Of a stretch of DNA of 64,000 bases, positions 24,367-33,008 are shown piece by piece; the stretch's first letter is position 1, and the number at the start of each line of letters is the position of its first letter. This DNA comes from Streptomyces sp. HUAS ZL42 (GTDB lineage: Bacteria > Actinomycetota > Actinomycetes > Streptomycetales > Streptomycetaceae), in contig NZ_CP160403.1 of NCBI RefSeq assembly GCF_040782645.1, forward strand, positions 9,397,001-9,461,000, read 5' to 3'. The position numbers and the translations under genes were made by a program. A model generated the notes under the pieces. That model had not been told where the DNA came from. It did not search any database and saw nothing but the letters and a program-made list of their open reading frames with translations.

Positions 24367-25704
24367 ATGACATCCACACCCGTGCGCCCGGCGGACCGCC
24401 TGGCCGGCGTCCGTGAGCCGTCCGTCGAGGTCGGCGCGTACTTCGACCTGGACCGGGGCCTGGTCGACCGGACGATCTTCAGCGACAGCGGCCTCTACCG
24501 TCAGGAGCTGCGCCGTGTGTTCGCCCCGAGTTGGCTGTTCCTCGCGCACGAGAGCCAGTTCACCAAGCCGGGTGACTTCTTCACCACGTACATGGGTGAG
24601 GACCCCGTCATCGTCACCCTGGGCCGCGACCGCAGGCTGCGGGCCTTCCTCAACGCCTGCCGGCACCGCGGCATGCGGGTCTGCCGCGCGGATGCCGGGG
24701 CGACGAAGGCGTTCACGTGCAGCTACCACGGCTGGTCGTACGACACCTCCGGCAAGCTGGTCAACGTACCCAACGGCGAGGACTATCCGGCCCACTTCGA
24801 CCAGGACCGGTGGGGACTGATCGAGGTCGCCCAGCTCGACACGTACAAGGGACTCGTCTTCGCGACCTGGAACCCCGACGCCCCGCCGCTCGTCGAGGCG
24901 CTGGGCGGGATGACCTGGTACATGGACGCCATGCTGGAGCGCGATCCGGAGGGCACCGAGGTCGTCGGCGGGGTGCACAAGTGGGTGCTGGAGGGCAACT
25001 GGAAGCTGGCCGCCGAGCAGTTCGCCTCCGACTGGTACCACGTCAACATCTCGCACGCCTCGGCGCTGATGGTGATGTCGCCCTCCGGAAAGGGACCCAA
25101 GACGGAGATCGTGCAGACCCCGGGACGGCAGTACACCGATCCGCTCGGTCACGGCGCCGGCTTCCCCACCCATCCCAAGAGCCGTTTCGACGACCGCATC
25201 GTGCACGGCTACTACGACTACGAGGCCCTGCGCGAGCGGCTGGGTGACGCCCGTGTCGAGGGGCCGATGACCACCGGTCACGCCACGGTCTTCCCCAACT
25301 TCTCCTATCTGCCGGTCAACGGCTCCATCCGCGTCTGGCACCCCAAGGGCCCGGACAGGATGGAGGTCTGGGCCTGGACGATCGTCGACACGTCGATGCC
25401 GGACGAGGTCAAGGACGCCCAACGCCTCTACAACCTGCGCACGTTCGGGCCGACCGGCATCTTCGAGCAGGACGACGGCGAGAACTGGAGCGAGTGCCAG
25501 GCCACCGCCCACGGCTTCGTGGCCGGCTCCATGACCCTCAACTACCAGATGGGCCTGGGACTTCAGACCGAGGACGGCATCCATCCCGGCACCACCGGCC
25601 GCCTCTACAGCGACGGTGCCGCGCGCGGCTTCTACGCCCGCTGGCGCGACCTGATGAACACGCCCGCCTGGCACGAGAACGTCACGGACAAGGACACTCC
25701 ATGA
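24367..25704 (+). CDS. Aromatic ring-hydroxylating dioxygenase, large (alpha) subunit
   Basis: A 445-residue Rieske oxygenase alpha subunit. The [2Fe-2S] ligands are C98-x-H100 and C118-x2-H121 (CRHRGM, then CSYHGW). The mononuclear iron site is formed around D222 and H225-x4-H230 (SDWYHVNISH). With the beta subunit (27490) it would form an alpha3beta3 oxygenase adding O2 across an aromatic ring to give a cis-dihydrodiol. The lower-pathway genes suggest a 3-phenylpropionate-like substrate (HcaE-type), but alpha-subunit substrate range cannot be read reliably. Its stop overlaps the ferredoxin start (ATGA). Confidence 0.92.
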   Translation: MTSTPVRPADRLAGVREPSVEVGAYFDLDRGLVDRTIFSDSGLYRQELRRVFAPSWLFLAHESQFTKPGDFFTTYMGEDPVIVTLGRDRRLRAFLNACRHRGMRVCRADAGATKAFTCSYHGWSYDTSGKLVNVPNGEDYPAHFDQDRWGLIEVAQLDTYKGLVFATWNPDAPPLVEALGGMTWYMDAMLERDPEGTEVVGGVHKWVLEGNWKLAAEQFASDWYHVNISHASALMVMSPSGKGPKTEIVQTPGRQYTDPLGHGAGFPTHPKSRFDDRIVHGYYDYEALRERLGDARVEGPMTTGHATVFPNFSYLPVNGSIRVWHPKGPDRMEVWAWTIVDTSMPDEVKDAQRLYNLRTFGPTGIFEQDDGENWSECQATAHGFVAGSMTLNYQMGLGLQTEDGIHPGTTGRLYSDGAARGFYARWRDLMNTPAWHENVTDKDTP

Positions 25705-26048
25705 GCACCACCAGCACCGGTATCCGCGTCGCCGAGGTGGGCGACATCGAGGAGGGCGAGGCGCTGAAGGTGCCCGCCGAGACCACCGGCCACACCGACG
25801 CCATCGCCGTCTTCCACGATGCCGGCGCCTACTACGCCCTCGACGACACCTGCTCCCACGGCCAGGCCTCCCTCTCCGACGGCTGGATCGAGGACGGCGA
25901 GGTCGAGTGCCCGCTGCACAGCGCCCGCTTCTGCCTGAAGTCCGGCAAGCCGCAGTGCATGCCCGCCACCGTCGCGGCGCGCACCCACCGCCTCGAGGTC
26001 CGCGACGGCGGCATCTGGCTGCACCCCGGCCAGGAGACCGGCGCATGA
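25701..26048 (+). CDS. Rieske-type ferredoxin component of the dioxygenase
   Basis: A 115-residue ferredoxin. The Rieske cluster ligands are C51-x-H53 and C70-x2-H73 (CSHGQASLSDGW, then ECPLHSARF). It carries electrons from the reductase to the alpha subunit. It overlaps the alpha-subunit gene by 4 nt at its start and the reductase gene by 4 nt at its end, so the three are translationally coupled. Confidence 0.93.
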   Translation: MSTTSTGIRVAEVGDIEEGEALKVPAETTGHTDAIAVFHDAGAYYALDDTCSHGQASLSDGWIEDGEVECPLHSARFCLKSGKPQCMPATVAARTHRLEVRDGGIWLHPGQETGA

Positions 26049-27256
26049 GCGACCTGCGGCGCATCGCCGTCGTGGGCGCGGGCCTGGCCGCCGTCTCGGC
26101 CTGCGACGCCCTGCGCGCCCAGGGCTACGACGGGGAGCTGGTGGTGTACTCCGCCGAGCACGGGCTGCCGTACGACCGTCCGCCGCTGAGCAAGGACGCA
26201 CTGCTGGGCAAGGCCCGGCGCGAGGACGTCCTGCTTCGTCCGGAGCGGTGGTACGAGGAGCAGCGCGTCGATCTGCGCGAGGGCGCCCAGGTGCGGGCGA
26301 TCCGCCCGGACCAGGGCGGGATCGAGCTTGGCGACGGCTGCGTGACCGTGGCCGACCGGATCGTCCTGGCCACAGGCGGCACGCCGCGTGCGCTGCCCGT
26401 CCCCGGCGGCGACGATCCGGCCGTACACCTGCTGCGCACCTGGGAGGACGCCGAGCGGCTGCGCGAACGCCTGCTGCCCGGTGCCCGGGTGGCCGTGGTC
26501 GGCGCCGGGCTGATCGGCGCCGAGACCGCGGCCGTCGCCCTGGCCCTGGGCTGCCAGGTCACCCTCGTCGACCCCGTACCGGTGCCACTGACCGCCGTGG
26601 TCGGCGACACCGTCGCGCGCGCCCTGCACGACCGGCACACCGCCGAGGGCATCAAGGTGATCACAGCAGGCGTCGAGCGCATCGAGCGCCGGCCCGGAGG
26701 CGTTCTGCTGCACCTCGCCGGATCCGGCGGGGTCGTCGCCGCGGACACGGTGGTGGTCGGCATCGGTATCCGGCCCGCCACGGAACTGGCCGAGGCCGCC
26801 GGACTGGCCGTGGACAACGGGATCGTCGTGCAGGACGGTCAGCGCACCTCCCACCCGAACGTCTTCGCCGTCGGCGACGTGGCCCGCCTCGACGGCCATC
26901 GCGTGCGGCATGAACACTGGGAGGCGGCCCAGCAGGGCGGCGAGGCCGCCGCCCACGGCATCCTCGGCCGCCCCGTCCCGCAACTCGGTGCGTCCTGGTT
27001 CTGGTCCGACCGGCACGGCTCACGCCTGGAGGCGGTCGGGACGATGGCCGCCGCGGAACGGACAGTGCGGCGTGGCTCGCCTGACGGCGGCGCTTTCACT
27101 GTCTTCGGCCTGCGGGGCGATCGGGTGGTGGCCGCGGCTGCGATCGACCGAGGCCGGGACATCAAGGGTGCCCGGCGTCTCATCGACCGGGGGGTCGCCG
27201 TCGACGCCGAGCGTTTGGCCGACGAGAGCGTCGACTTGCGTGTGCTGCTCCGCTGA
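26045..27256 (+). CDS. Ferredoxin reductase component (FAD/NAD(P)H-dependent)
   Basis: A 403-residue pyridine-nucleotide-disulfide-like reductase. An FAD-binding GAGLAAVSA motif lies near residue 13, PYDRPPLSK near 43, an NAD-binding VVGAGLIGAETAAVALALG around 152-170, and the FAD-contact motif VFAVGDVAR near 275, as in BphA4/HcaD-type reductases. It feeds NADH electrons to the ferredoxin encoded just upstream. It is followed by a hairpin-rich gap before the beta-subunit gene. Confidence 0.92.
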   Translation: MSDLRRIAVVGAGLAAVSACDALRAQGYDGELVVYSAEHGLPYDRPPLSKDALLGKARREDVLLRPERWYEEQRVDLREGAQVRAIRPDQGGIELGDGCVTVADRIVLATGGTPRALPVPGGDDPAVHLLRTWEDAERLRERLLPGARVAVVGAGLIGAETAAVALALGCQVTLVDPVPVPLTAVVGDTVARALHDRHTAEGIKVITAGVERIERRPGGVLLHLAGSGGVVAADTVVVGIGIRPATELAEAAGLAVDNGIVVQDGQRTSHPNVFAVGDVARLDGHRVRHEHWEAAQQGGEAAAHGILGRPVPQLGASWFWSDRHGSRLEAVGTMAAAERTVRRGSPDGGAFTVFGLRGDRVVAAAAIDRGRDIKGARRLIDRGVAVDAERLADESVDLRVLLR

Positions 27257-27257
27257 A

Positions 27258-27410
27258 GGGGTTTCCGGGGCTGCGCCCCAGACCCCGATCAGGGGCAGCC
27301 ATGTTCTGTTTTCCCCTCTGTTGCAGGCCGTATCCGGCTGGTCGCGCCCGCGCGGCGGAGCCGCATATCGATGCAGCCCCGCGCCCCTTTGGGGAGCGTC
27401 ACTGTGCCGC
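27258..27410. repeat. Hairpin-rich intergenic element of the common Streptomyces type
   Basis: A GGGG...CCCC hairpin at 27258-27286 (GGGGC-TGC-GCCCC core) follows the reductase stop. A GC-rich stretch (CGCGCGGCGGAGCCGCATA) and a second hairpin, CGCCCC-TTT-GGGGAGCG near 27380-27400, lie further on. These strings are of the kind repeated in many Streptomyces intergenic regions and act as terminators or REP-like elements. The element splits the dioxygenase genes into two transcriptional parts. Confidence 0.55.
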
Positions 27411-27489
27411 CCAATGGCACACGCGCTCCCCGGAACACCCCCTCCGCGCTGGAATTACAGCGAGCGCGGACAGCAGGAGGACCCCACCG

Positions 27490-28041
27490 ATGAGCATCCA
27501 CTCCCTGGAGACGACCGCACCGGCGGTCGACGAGGACATCCGCCTGCACTTCGAGGTGCAGCGCCTGTACGCCACCGAGGCGCAGCTGCTCGACCAGCAC
27601 CGCTACGCGGACTGGCTGGAGCTGTTCGCCGACGACCTGCACTACTGGGCGCCGTTGCGCACCAACCGGCTGCGCCGCCAGCAGGCCCTGGCCGACGGCT
27701 CGCCCGGCGAGGTGGCGATCTTCGACGAGACCAAGGCGAGCCTGGCCTGGCGGATCCGCCGCTTCGACTCCGGCATGGCCTGGGCCGAGGACCCGCCCTC
27801 CCGCACCCGGCACCTGATCACCAACGTGCTGGTCCGGGCGGCCGACGAACCCGGCGAGTACCTCGCGGAGTCGGCCTTCCTCTGCTACCGCAACCGCTTG
27901 GAGCGCGAGGTCGACATCTACGCCGGCGGCCGCACCGACGTCCTGCGCCGCACCGAGGACGGCGGCCTGCTGATCGCCCGCCGCACGATCCTGCTCGACC
28001 AGAACGTCCTGCTCGCCAAGAACGTCAGCACCTTCCTGTGA
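27490..28041 (+). CDS. Aromatic ring-hydroxylating dioxygenase, small (beta) subunit
   Basis: A 183-residue SnoaL-like/NTF2-fold beta subunit. Features include VQRLYATEAQLLDQHRYADW, LELFADDLHYWAP and the C-terminal VDIYAGGRTDVLRR, as in BphA2/HcaF proteins. It is structural in the alpha3beta3 enzyme. A good ribosome-binding site (AGGAGG) precedes the ATG. It is unusual in being separated from the alpha gene by the ferredoxin and reductase genes and a 233-bp hairpin-containing gap. Confidence 0.92.
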   Translation: MSIHSLETTAPAVDEDIRLHFEVQRLYATEAQLLDQHRYADWLELFADDLHYWAPLRTNRLRRQQALADGSPGEVAIFDETKASLAWRIRRFDSGMAWAEDPPSRTRHLITNVLVRAADEPGEYLAESAFLCYRNRLEREVDIYAGGRTDVLRRTEDGGLLIARRTILLDQNVLLAKNVSTFL

Positions 28042-28057
28042 CCGACCGGAGACCCAC

Positions 28058-28924
28058 GTGACCACAGCCCAGACTGAACAGCCCAAGCTCGTCGAGCACA
28101 CCGTGCAGACGACGCTCGGGACCGTCGCGGTCAGCGAGGCCGGCCAGGGACCGGTGCTGGTGATGCTGCACGGCGGCGGGCCCGGCGCGAGCGCGGTGGC
28201 CAACTACCACCAGAACCTACCGGCGCTGACGCGGCACTTCCGTGTCGTACTCCCGGACCAGCCCGGCTTCGGTGGCAGTTACCGGCCCACCGAGGCGGAC
28301 CTGGACGCCCGCAGCATCACCGAGATCACGGTCGACGCCCTCCTGCAGACCCTCGACGCGCTGGGCATCGACCGCTTCCACCTGCTGGGCAACAGCCTGG
28401 GCGGCGCAGCCGCCATCGCCACCGCACTCCAAGCCCCCGACCGGGTGGACAAGCTGGTGCTCATGGCCCCCGGCGGCGGCTGGCTGCCCTTCGGGCCGAC
28501 ACCCACCGAGGGCCAGAAGGCCATGTTCCGCTACTACAACGGCGAGGGGCCGACGCTGAAGAAGATGCGGGACTTCATCGGCGTCATGACCGCCGAGCCG
28601 GGGCGCTGGGCCGACACCGCGCAGGCCCGCTACGAGGCCTCCCTCGACGAGTCCCACATCGCCTTCTACCACGCCTACAACGCCGCCTTCGCCAAGCGGC
28701 ACGGCATGGACCCGCTCTGGCAGCGCGTCCACAAGATCAAGGCGCCGACCCTGCTGCTGTGGGGCCGTGACGACCGCACCATCACCCTCGACGGTGCCCA
28801 GCTCATGCTCAAGCAGATCCGCGACGTCCAGCTGCACGTCTTCGGCGGCTGCGGCCACTGGGTGCAGCTGGAGCGGCAGGCCGAGTTCGAGCGCCTGGTC
28901 ACCGACTTCCTCGGAGCGCGCTGA
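28058..28924 (+). CDS. meta-cleavage product C-C hydrolase (MhpC/BphD-like)
   Basis: A 288-residue alpha/beta hydrolase starting at GTG. The nucleophile S113 is in GNSLGG. The probable acid is in WGRDDRT (D238/239) and the base is H267 in GCGHW. The oxyanion stretch is HGGGPGAS. This is the layout of enzymes that split 2-hydroxy-6-oxo-dienoates made by extradiol ring cleavage, releasing 2-hydroxypentadienoate plus a carboxylic acid. It sits between the dioxygenase beta subunit and the dihydrodiol dehydrogenase, whose ATG overlaps its stop. Confidence 0.9.
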   Translation: MTTAQTEQPKLVEHTVQTTLGTVAVSEAGQGPVLVMLHGGGPGASAVANYHQNLPALTRHFRVVLPDQPGFGGSYRPTEADLDARSITEITVDALLQTLDALGIDRFHLLGNSLGGAAAIATALQAPDRVDKLVLMAPGGGWLPFGPTPTEGQKAMFRYYNGEGPTLKKMRDFIGVMTAEPGRWADTAQARYEASLDESHIAFYHAYNAAFAKRHGMDPLWQRVHKIKAPTLLLWGRDDRTITLDGAQLMLKQIRDVQLHVFGGCGHWVQLERQAEFERLVTDFLGAR

Positions 28925-29745
28925 TGGGCGGCTGGCTGGAGGGCGACGTCGCCCTGATCACCGGCGGCGGCTCGGGCATCGGCCGCGCCGTCGCCCTGCG
29001 CTACCTCGCCGAGGGCGCGCGCGTCGCCGTACTGGACCGCGACACCCGGCAACTGGACGACTTCCCGGACGGCGTGCTGACCATTCCTGGTGACGTGCGC
29101 TCCCCGGAGGACCTCCACCACGCCGTCGAGACCACCGTCGACCGCTTCGGCAAGCTGGACATCCTCGTCCCGAACGCCGGAATCTGGGACTACCACCGCA
29201 GCGTCACCCGGCTGAGCGGCAAGGAGCTCTCCGAGGCGTTCGACGAAATCTTCGGCATCAACGTCAAGGGCTACCTCCTGGCCGTGGAGGCAGCCTGGCG
29301 CGAGCTGGTCCGCACGCGGGGGAGCATCGTGATGACCCTGTCCAACGCCTCCTTCCACACCGACGGCGGCGGCTCCCTCTACACCGCCGGCAAGCACGCC
29401 TGCCTCGGCCTGCTCCGCCAGTTCGCCTACGAGCTCGCCCCGAAGGTCCGCGTCAACGGTGTCGCCACCGGCGGCATGCGCACCAAGCTGCGCGGACCCG
29501 AGAGCCTGGGTCTGCAGGACCGCACCCTGGAGGCATCCTTCGCCAAGAACGAAGCCTCCGGCCGCGAGCAGCAGCCCCTCATCCCCCTGTACGACTCCAG
29601 TGTCGAGCCCGCAGACTTCACCGGCCCCTACGTCCTGCTCGCCTCCCGCGCCAACAGCGCCACCGTGACCGGAGCCGTCATCCCCGCCGACGGCGGCATC
29701 GCCGTGCGCGGCTTCCGCACCGCTGCCGGCGGCGCCGGCCTGTAG
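28924..29745 (+). CDS. cis-dihydrodiol dehydrogenase (SDR, HcaB/BphB-like)
   Basis: A 273-residue classical SDR with TGGGSGIG (residues 13-20), an NAG motif (PNAGIW), a catalytic Ser region (LSNASFHT) and Y-x3-K (YTAGK). The C-terminal half matches BphB-type enzymes that oxidise cis-dihydrodiols to catechols with NAD+. It follows the hydrolase with a 1-nt overlap and supplies the catechol for the MhpB-type dioxygenase encoded at 33009. Confidence 0.9.
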   Translation: MGGWLEGDVALITGGGSGIGRAVALRYLAEGARVAVLDRDTRQLDDFPDGVLTIPGDVRSPEDLHHAVETTVDRFGKLDILVPNAGIWDYHRSVTRLSGKELSEAFDEIFGINVKGYLLAVEAAWRELVRTRGSIVMTLSNASFHTDGGGSLYTAGKHACLGLLRQFAYELAPKVRVNGVATGGMRTKLRGPESLGLQDRTLEASFAKNEASGREQQPLIPLYDSSVEPADFTGPYVLLASRANSATVTGAVIPADGGIAVRGFRTAAGGAGL

Positions 29746-29789
29746 AACCCTCCGCCTCCCGTACGACAGCCATCGAAGGAGCCGCCGCC

Positions 29790-31367
29790 ATGGCCGCCGT
29801 AGACATCAGTCCCGCAGCCGCACTGCACCGCAGAGCCAAGTACCCCACGCCCACGGCCCTCCTCTACGAGGAGCAGGAGTTTGCGGCTGCCCAGCTCAGC
29901 CGCACCGCGGTCGAGCTGGCCACCGGACTCGCCGAGCAGGGGCTGCGCCGCGGCGACCGGATCGCCTACCTCGGCTTCAACAGCGTCGCCTTCTTCCACA
30001 CGCTGTTCGCCGCCGCCCACCTGGGGGCCGTCTTCGTCCCCGTCAACTTCCGTCTCGCAGCCGACGAGGTACGCCACATCCTCACCGACAGCGGAGCCCA
30101 CACCGTGGTCGTCGAGGAAGGGCACCGCGAACTGGTGGAGTCGGTCCTCAGCGACATCCCCGCCCGCCGGCACATCCTGATCGACACCGACCCAGCCTGC
30201 CCCACCGCCGTCGCGTCCGCGGACGTATGGACGCCCCTCTCGCAACTGCTGGGCCCCGGCCGACCGGAACGGGAGCCGGTGCCGCTGCACGACGACGACC
30301 TCGGTGCCCTGATGTACACCTCCGGCACCACCGGGCGCCCCAAGGGCGTCATGCTCACCCACGGCAACCTGTGGTGGAACGCGGTCAACGTCGACAGCAT
30401 GGTCGACACCCGCTCCGACGACGTGAACCTGGCCGTCGCCCCCCTCTTCCACATCGGCGGCCTCAACGCCCTCACCCTGCGCACCCTGCTGCGCGGCGGC
30501 ACCGTCGTCCTGCGCCGCGGCTTCGACCCCGCCCAGTGCCTGCAGGACCTCGTCCAGCACCGGGTGACCACCTTCTTCGCCGTCCCCGCCATGTACGCCG
30601 CCCTCGCCCGCGTGCCCGGCTTCACCGAGGCCGACCTGAGCACGCTGCGGTCCGCCGTCGTCGCGGGCGCACCCGTCCCACCGCAGCTGATCCACGACTA
30701 CGCCGAGCGAGGCATCCTGCTCCAGCAGGCCTGGGGACTCACCGAGACGGCACCCTTCGCCACGTACCTGCCCGCCGCGCTGACGCGGGAGAAGGCGGGC
30801 TCGGCCGGCGCACCCATGCCGTACACCGAGATCTGTCTCGTCGATCCCGTCACCGGCGCCAGGATCGACGAGGCCGACACCCGCGGCGAGATCTGCGTGC
30901 GCGGACCCAACGTCACCCCCGGCTACTGGAACAACCCGGAGGCGACCCGCGCCGCCTTCGACGACGCCGGCTGGTTCCACACCGGCGACATCGCCCACCG
31001 CGACAAGGACGGCTTCTACTACATCGTCGACCGGCTCAAGGACATGATCATCAGCGGGGGCGAGAACATCTACCCGGCCGAGGTGGAGCGCGTCCTCGCC
31101 GCCTGCCCCGGCGTCCTGGAGGCGGCCGTCATCGGCGTCCCCGACCCGAAGTGGGGCGAGACCGTCCAGGCCGTTGTCACCTGTGCGCCCGGAACACGGC
31201 TGACACTGGAGGACGTGCGGGAGTTCGCGGGCCGGCACCTCGCCCGCTACAAGCTCCCCACCCGGCTCCTGCTCGTCGACCAACTGCCGCGCAACGCCAG
31301 CGGCAAGCTCGCCAAGACCGAACTGCGACGGCTGGCCGGGACCGAGCCGGTCACCGACACCGTGTGA
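29790..31367 (+). CDS. Acyl-CoA synthetase (AMP-dependent adenylate-forming enzyme)
   Basis: A 525-residue enzyme of the fatty-acid/aryl-CoA ligase type. The phosphate-binding motif is YTSGTTGRPKGVM (residues ~175-187), the A5-type motif is QAWGLTETAP, the A8 hinge is GFYYIVDRLKDMIISGGENI, and the catalytic Lys is near the end (NASGKLAK). It would activate a carboxylate to its CoA thioester. In a phenylpropionate-like pathway it could activate the substrate side chain, a side product such as a short acid released by C-C hydrolysis, or cinnamate; which is not determinable. Confidence 0.9.
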   Translation: MAAVDISPAAALHRRAKYPTPTALLYEEQEFAAAQLSRTAVELATGLAEQGLRRGDRIAYLGFNSVAFFHTLFAAAHLGAVFVPVNFRLAADEVRHILTDSGAHTVVVEEGHRELVESVLSDIPARRHILIDTDPACPTAVASADVWTPLSQLLGPGRPEREPVPLHDDDLGALMYTSGTTGRPKGVMLTHGNLWWNAVNVDSMVDTRSDDVNLAVAPLFHIGGLNALTLRTLLRGGTVVLRRGFDPAQCLQDLVQHRVTTFFAVPAMYAALARVPGFTEADLSTLRSAVVAGAPVPPQLIHDYAERGILLQQAWGLTETAPFATYLPAALTREKAGSAGAPMPYTEICLVDPVTGARIDEADTRGEICVRGPNVTPGYWNNPEATRAAFDDAGWFHTGDIAHRDKDGFYYIVDRLKDMIISGGENIYPAEVERVLAACPGVLEAAVIGVPDPKWGETVQAVVTCAPGTRLTLEDVREFAGRHLARYKLPTRLLLVDQLPRNASGKLAKTELRRLAGTEPVTDTV

Positions 31368-31374
31368 GCCCGCT

Positions 31375-31860
31375 GTGACCACATCCCTCGACGTGCCCTC
31401 GCCACCCGAACCCGTCCTCGGAGCCGACTGGACGCTGCGACCGGCCGCCGACTCCGGTCACGGCCTCGGCGCGTACACCGTCGCCCCTCGGGGCGGCGGC
31501 ACGCCGGTCGAGCTTCGCCTGCACCGCGTCGCGCACCATCCACTGCGTGCCTGCTACCCGTACGGCGCCCATGACATCTCCGTCGGCCTCGTCCTGCCGG
31601 ACCACGCCGAGGCCGGTCAGGATCTGGCCGGCCGGCTGCTGGGCGACCTCGTCCCCGCGCTGTTCGCCGCCGACCCGCTCTGCCGCCGTGTCGTCGCCGC
31701 ACCGGCCGAGGACGACACCGCCACCCAGGACACCTTCGCGGCGGGCGGCTTTCGCCGGATCACCGAGGCGGACCTGCCGAGCGGCAGCGTCGTCCTCTTC
31801 GCCGCGGAACCCTCCTGGCTCGCCGACCTCGCCACCGCCCTGGACGACATGCCCCACTGA
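31375..31860 (+). CDS. GNAT-like small protein of unknown substrate
   Basis: 161 residues from a GTG 7 nt after the ligase stop, so co-transcribed. The middle and C-terminal parts (GAHDISVGLVLPDHAEAG, AGRLLGDLVPALFAADP, then TFAAGGFRRITEADL) resemble the IucB/MbtK-type GNAT fold, but a clear acetyl-CoA-binding loop is not evident. A role in CoA ester handling next to the acyl-CoA ligase is guesswork. Confidence 0.5.
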   Translation: MTTSLDVPSPPEPVLGADWTLRPAADSGHGLGAYTVAPRGGGTPVELRLHRVAHHPLRACYPYGAHDISVGLVLPDHAEAGQDLAGRLLGDLVPALFAADPLCRRVVAAPAEDDTATQDTFAAGGFRRITEADLPSGSVVLFAAEPSWLADLATALDDMPH

Positions 31861-31882
31861 CCCTCGTTCCCGTTTCCACGAC

Positions 31883-31918
31883 GGCCGACGGCGCAGGTAA
31901 CCGACCTCGCCGTCGGCC
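31883..31918. terminator. Hairpin terminator after the upper-pathway genes
   Basis: GGCCGACGGCG (31883-31893) pairs perfectly with CGCCGTCGGCC (31908-31918) across a 14-nt loop. It lies 23 nt after the GNAT-like stop and before the MDR gene at 32010, marking the end of one transcription unit. Confidence 0.65.
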
Positions 31919-32009
31919 ATCGGCGTTCCGGCGCGACCGAGTCGCCGGGCGTGCTGCACCGTGGCACAGGCGCTATGGCCAAAGGCTCGGTCGGGGTGAC
32001 CGTGACCTT

Positions 32010-32999
32010 GTGCTTGCCGCTATCGCTACCTCCCAGAGCGCCTCCGACCCACTTTCCGGGCTGGTCCTGCGCGACGTACCGAAGCCAGACCCGAAGCCCG
32101 GCTGGTCCCGGATCCGCGTCGTTGCCTCCTCGCTCAACATGCATGACCTGTGGACCCTGCGGGGCGTCGGCCACCCGCCCGAGCGGCTCCCGATCGTCCT
32201 CGGATGCGACGCCGCCGGATACGACGAGGACGGCAACGAGGTCATCGTCCACCCGGTGCTCGGCGACCCGGACGCCGGCCGCGGCGACGAGACGCTGGAC
32301 CCCCACCGCGCGCTGCTGTCCGAACAGCACGACGGTTCGTTCGCCGAGTGGCTGATCGTCCCCACTCGCAACCTGGTCCCCAAGCCCGCGTGGCTGTCGT
32401 TCGACGAGGCCGCCTGTCTGCCGGTCGCCTGGACCACGGCCTACCGCATGCTGTTCACCCAGGCACGGATCACCGCCGGCGACCGGGTTCTCGTCCAGGG
32501 CGCGGGCGGCGGAGTCGCCTCCGCCGCGATCAAGCTCGCCGTGGCCGCGGGCGCCGTCGTCTACGCCACCAGTCGCAGCGAGGACAAGCGGGCCGAGGCG
32601 GTCAACTGGGGCGCCCGGGCTGCCGTACCCACCGGGGAACGGCTGCCCGAGAGGGTTGACGTCGTCATCGAGACGGTCGGGGAGGCGACCTGGTCGCACT
32701 CGCTGAAGTCGCTGCGGCCCGGCGGCACGGTCGTCATCGCCGGCGCCACCAGCGGCACCAACCCGCCGGCCGACCTGGGCCGCGTCTTCTACCTCCAGCA
32801 ACGCATCCTCGGCTCCACCGGCTGCACCCGCGCGGAGCTCGTCTCGATGCTGCGCATGCTCGACGCGACCGGCGTTCGCCCGGTGATCGACCGGACCCTT
32901 CACCTCACTGACATCCACAAGGGATTCCAGCTCATGATCGACGGCGGACTGACCGGAAAACTCGTCATCCACCCGTCGGAATCCCGTCTCCAGAAGTAA
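32010..32999 (+). CDS. MDR-family zinc-type alcohol dehydrogenase/quinone-oxidoreductase-like enzyme
   Basis: 329 residues from a GTG. The nucleotide-binding motif is GAGGGVASAAI (residues ~166-176). A GroES-like N-terminal domain has SLNMHDLWTLRGVGHPPERLP and a GCDAAGY block. Typical structural-zinc cysteines are absent, so it may be a zinc-free reductase or acyl-CoA-type enzyme. It ends 9 nt before the mhpB gene and starts the second transcription unit of the aromatic pathway. Its specific step is unknown; reduction of a side-chain double bond or an alcohol/aldehyde step is possible. Confidence 0.85.
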   Translation: MLAAIATSQSASDPLSGLVLRDVPKPDPKPGWSRIRVVASSLNMHDLWTLRGVGHPPERLPIVLGCDAAGYDEDGNEVIVHPVLGDPDAGRGDETLDPHRALLSEQHDGSFAEWLIVPTRNLVPKPAWLSFDEAACLPVAWTTAYRMLFTQARITAGDRVLVQGAGGGVASAAIKLAVAAGAVVYATSRSEDKRAEAVNWGARAAVPTGERLPERVDVVIETVGEATWSHSLKSLRPGGTVVIAGATSGTNPPADLGRVFYLQQRILGSTGCTRAELVSMLRMLDATGVRPVIDRTLHLTDIHKGFQLMIDGGLTGKLVIHPSESRLQK

Positions 33000-33008
33000 G
33001 GAACACCC

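Noticed and set aside
24133..26064. Leftward 643-codon ORF opposite the Rieske dioxygenase
   Set aside because: Low-complexity Arg/Val/Gly translation antisense to a well-conserved enzyme.
29628..31382. Leftward 584-codon ORF opposite the acyl-CoA ligase
   Set aside because: Antisense to a ligase with all core motifs; no family features of its own.
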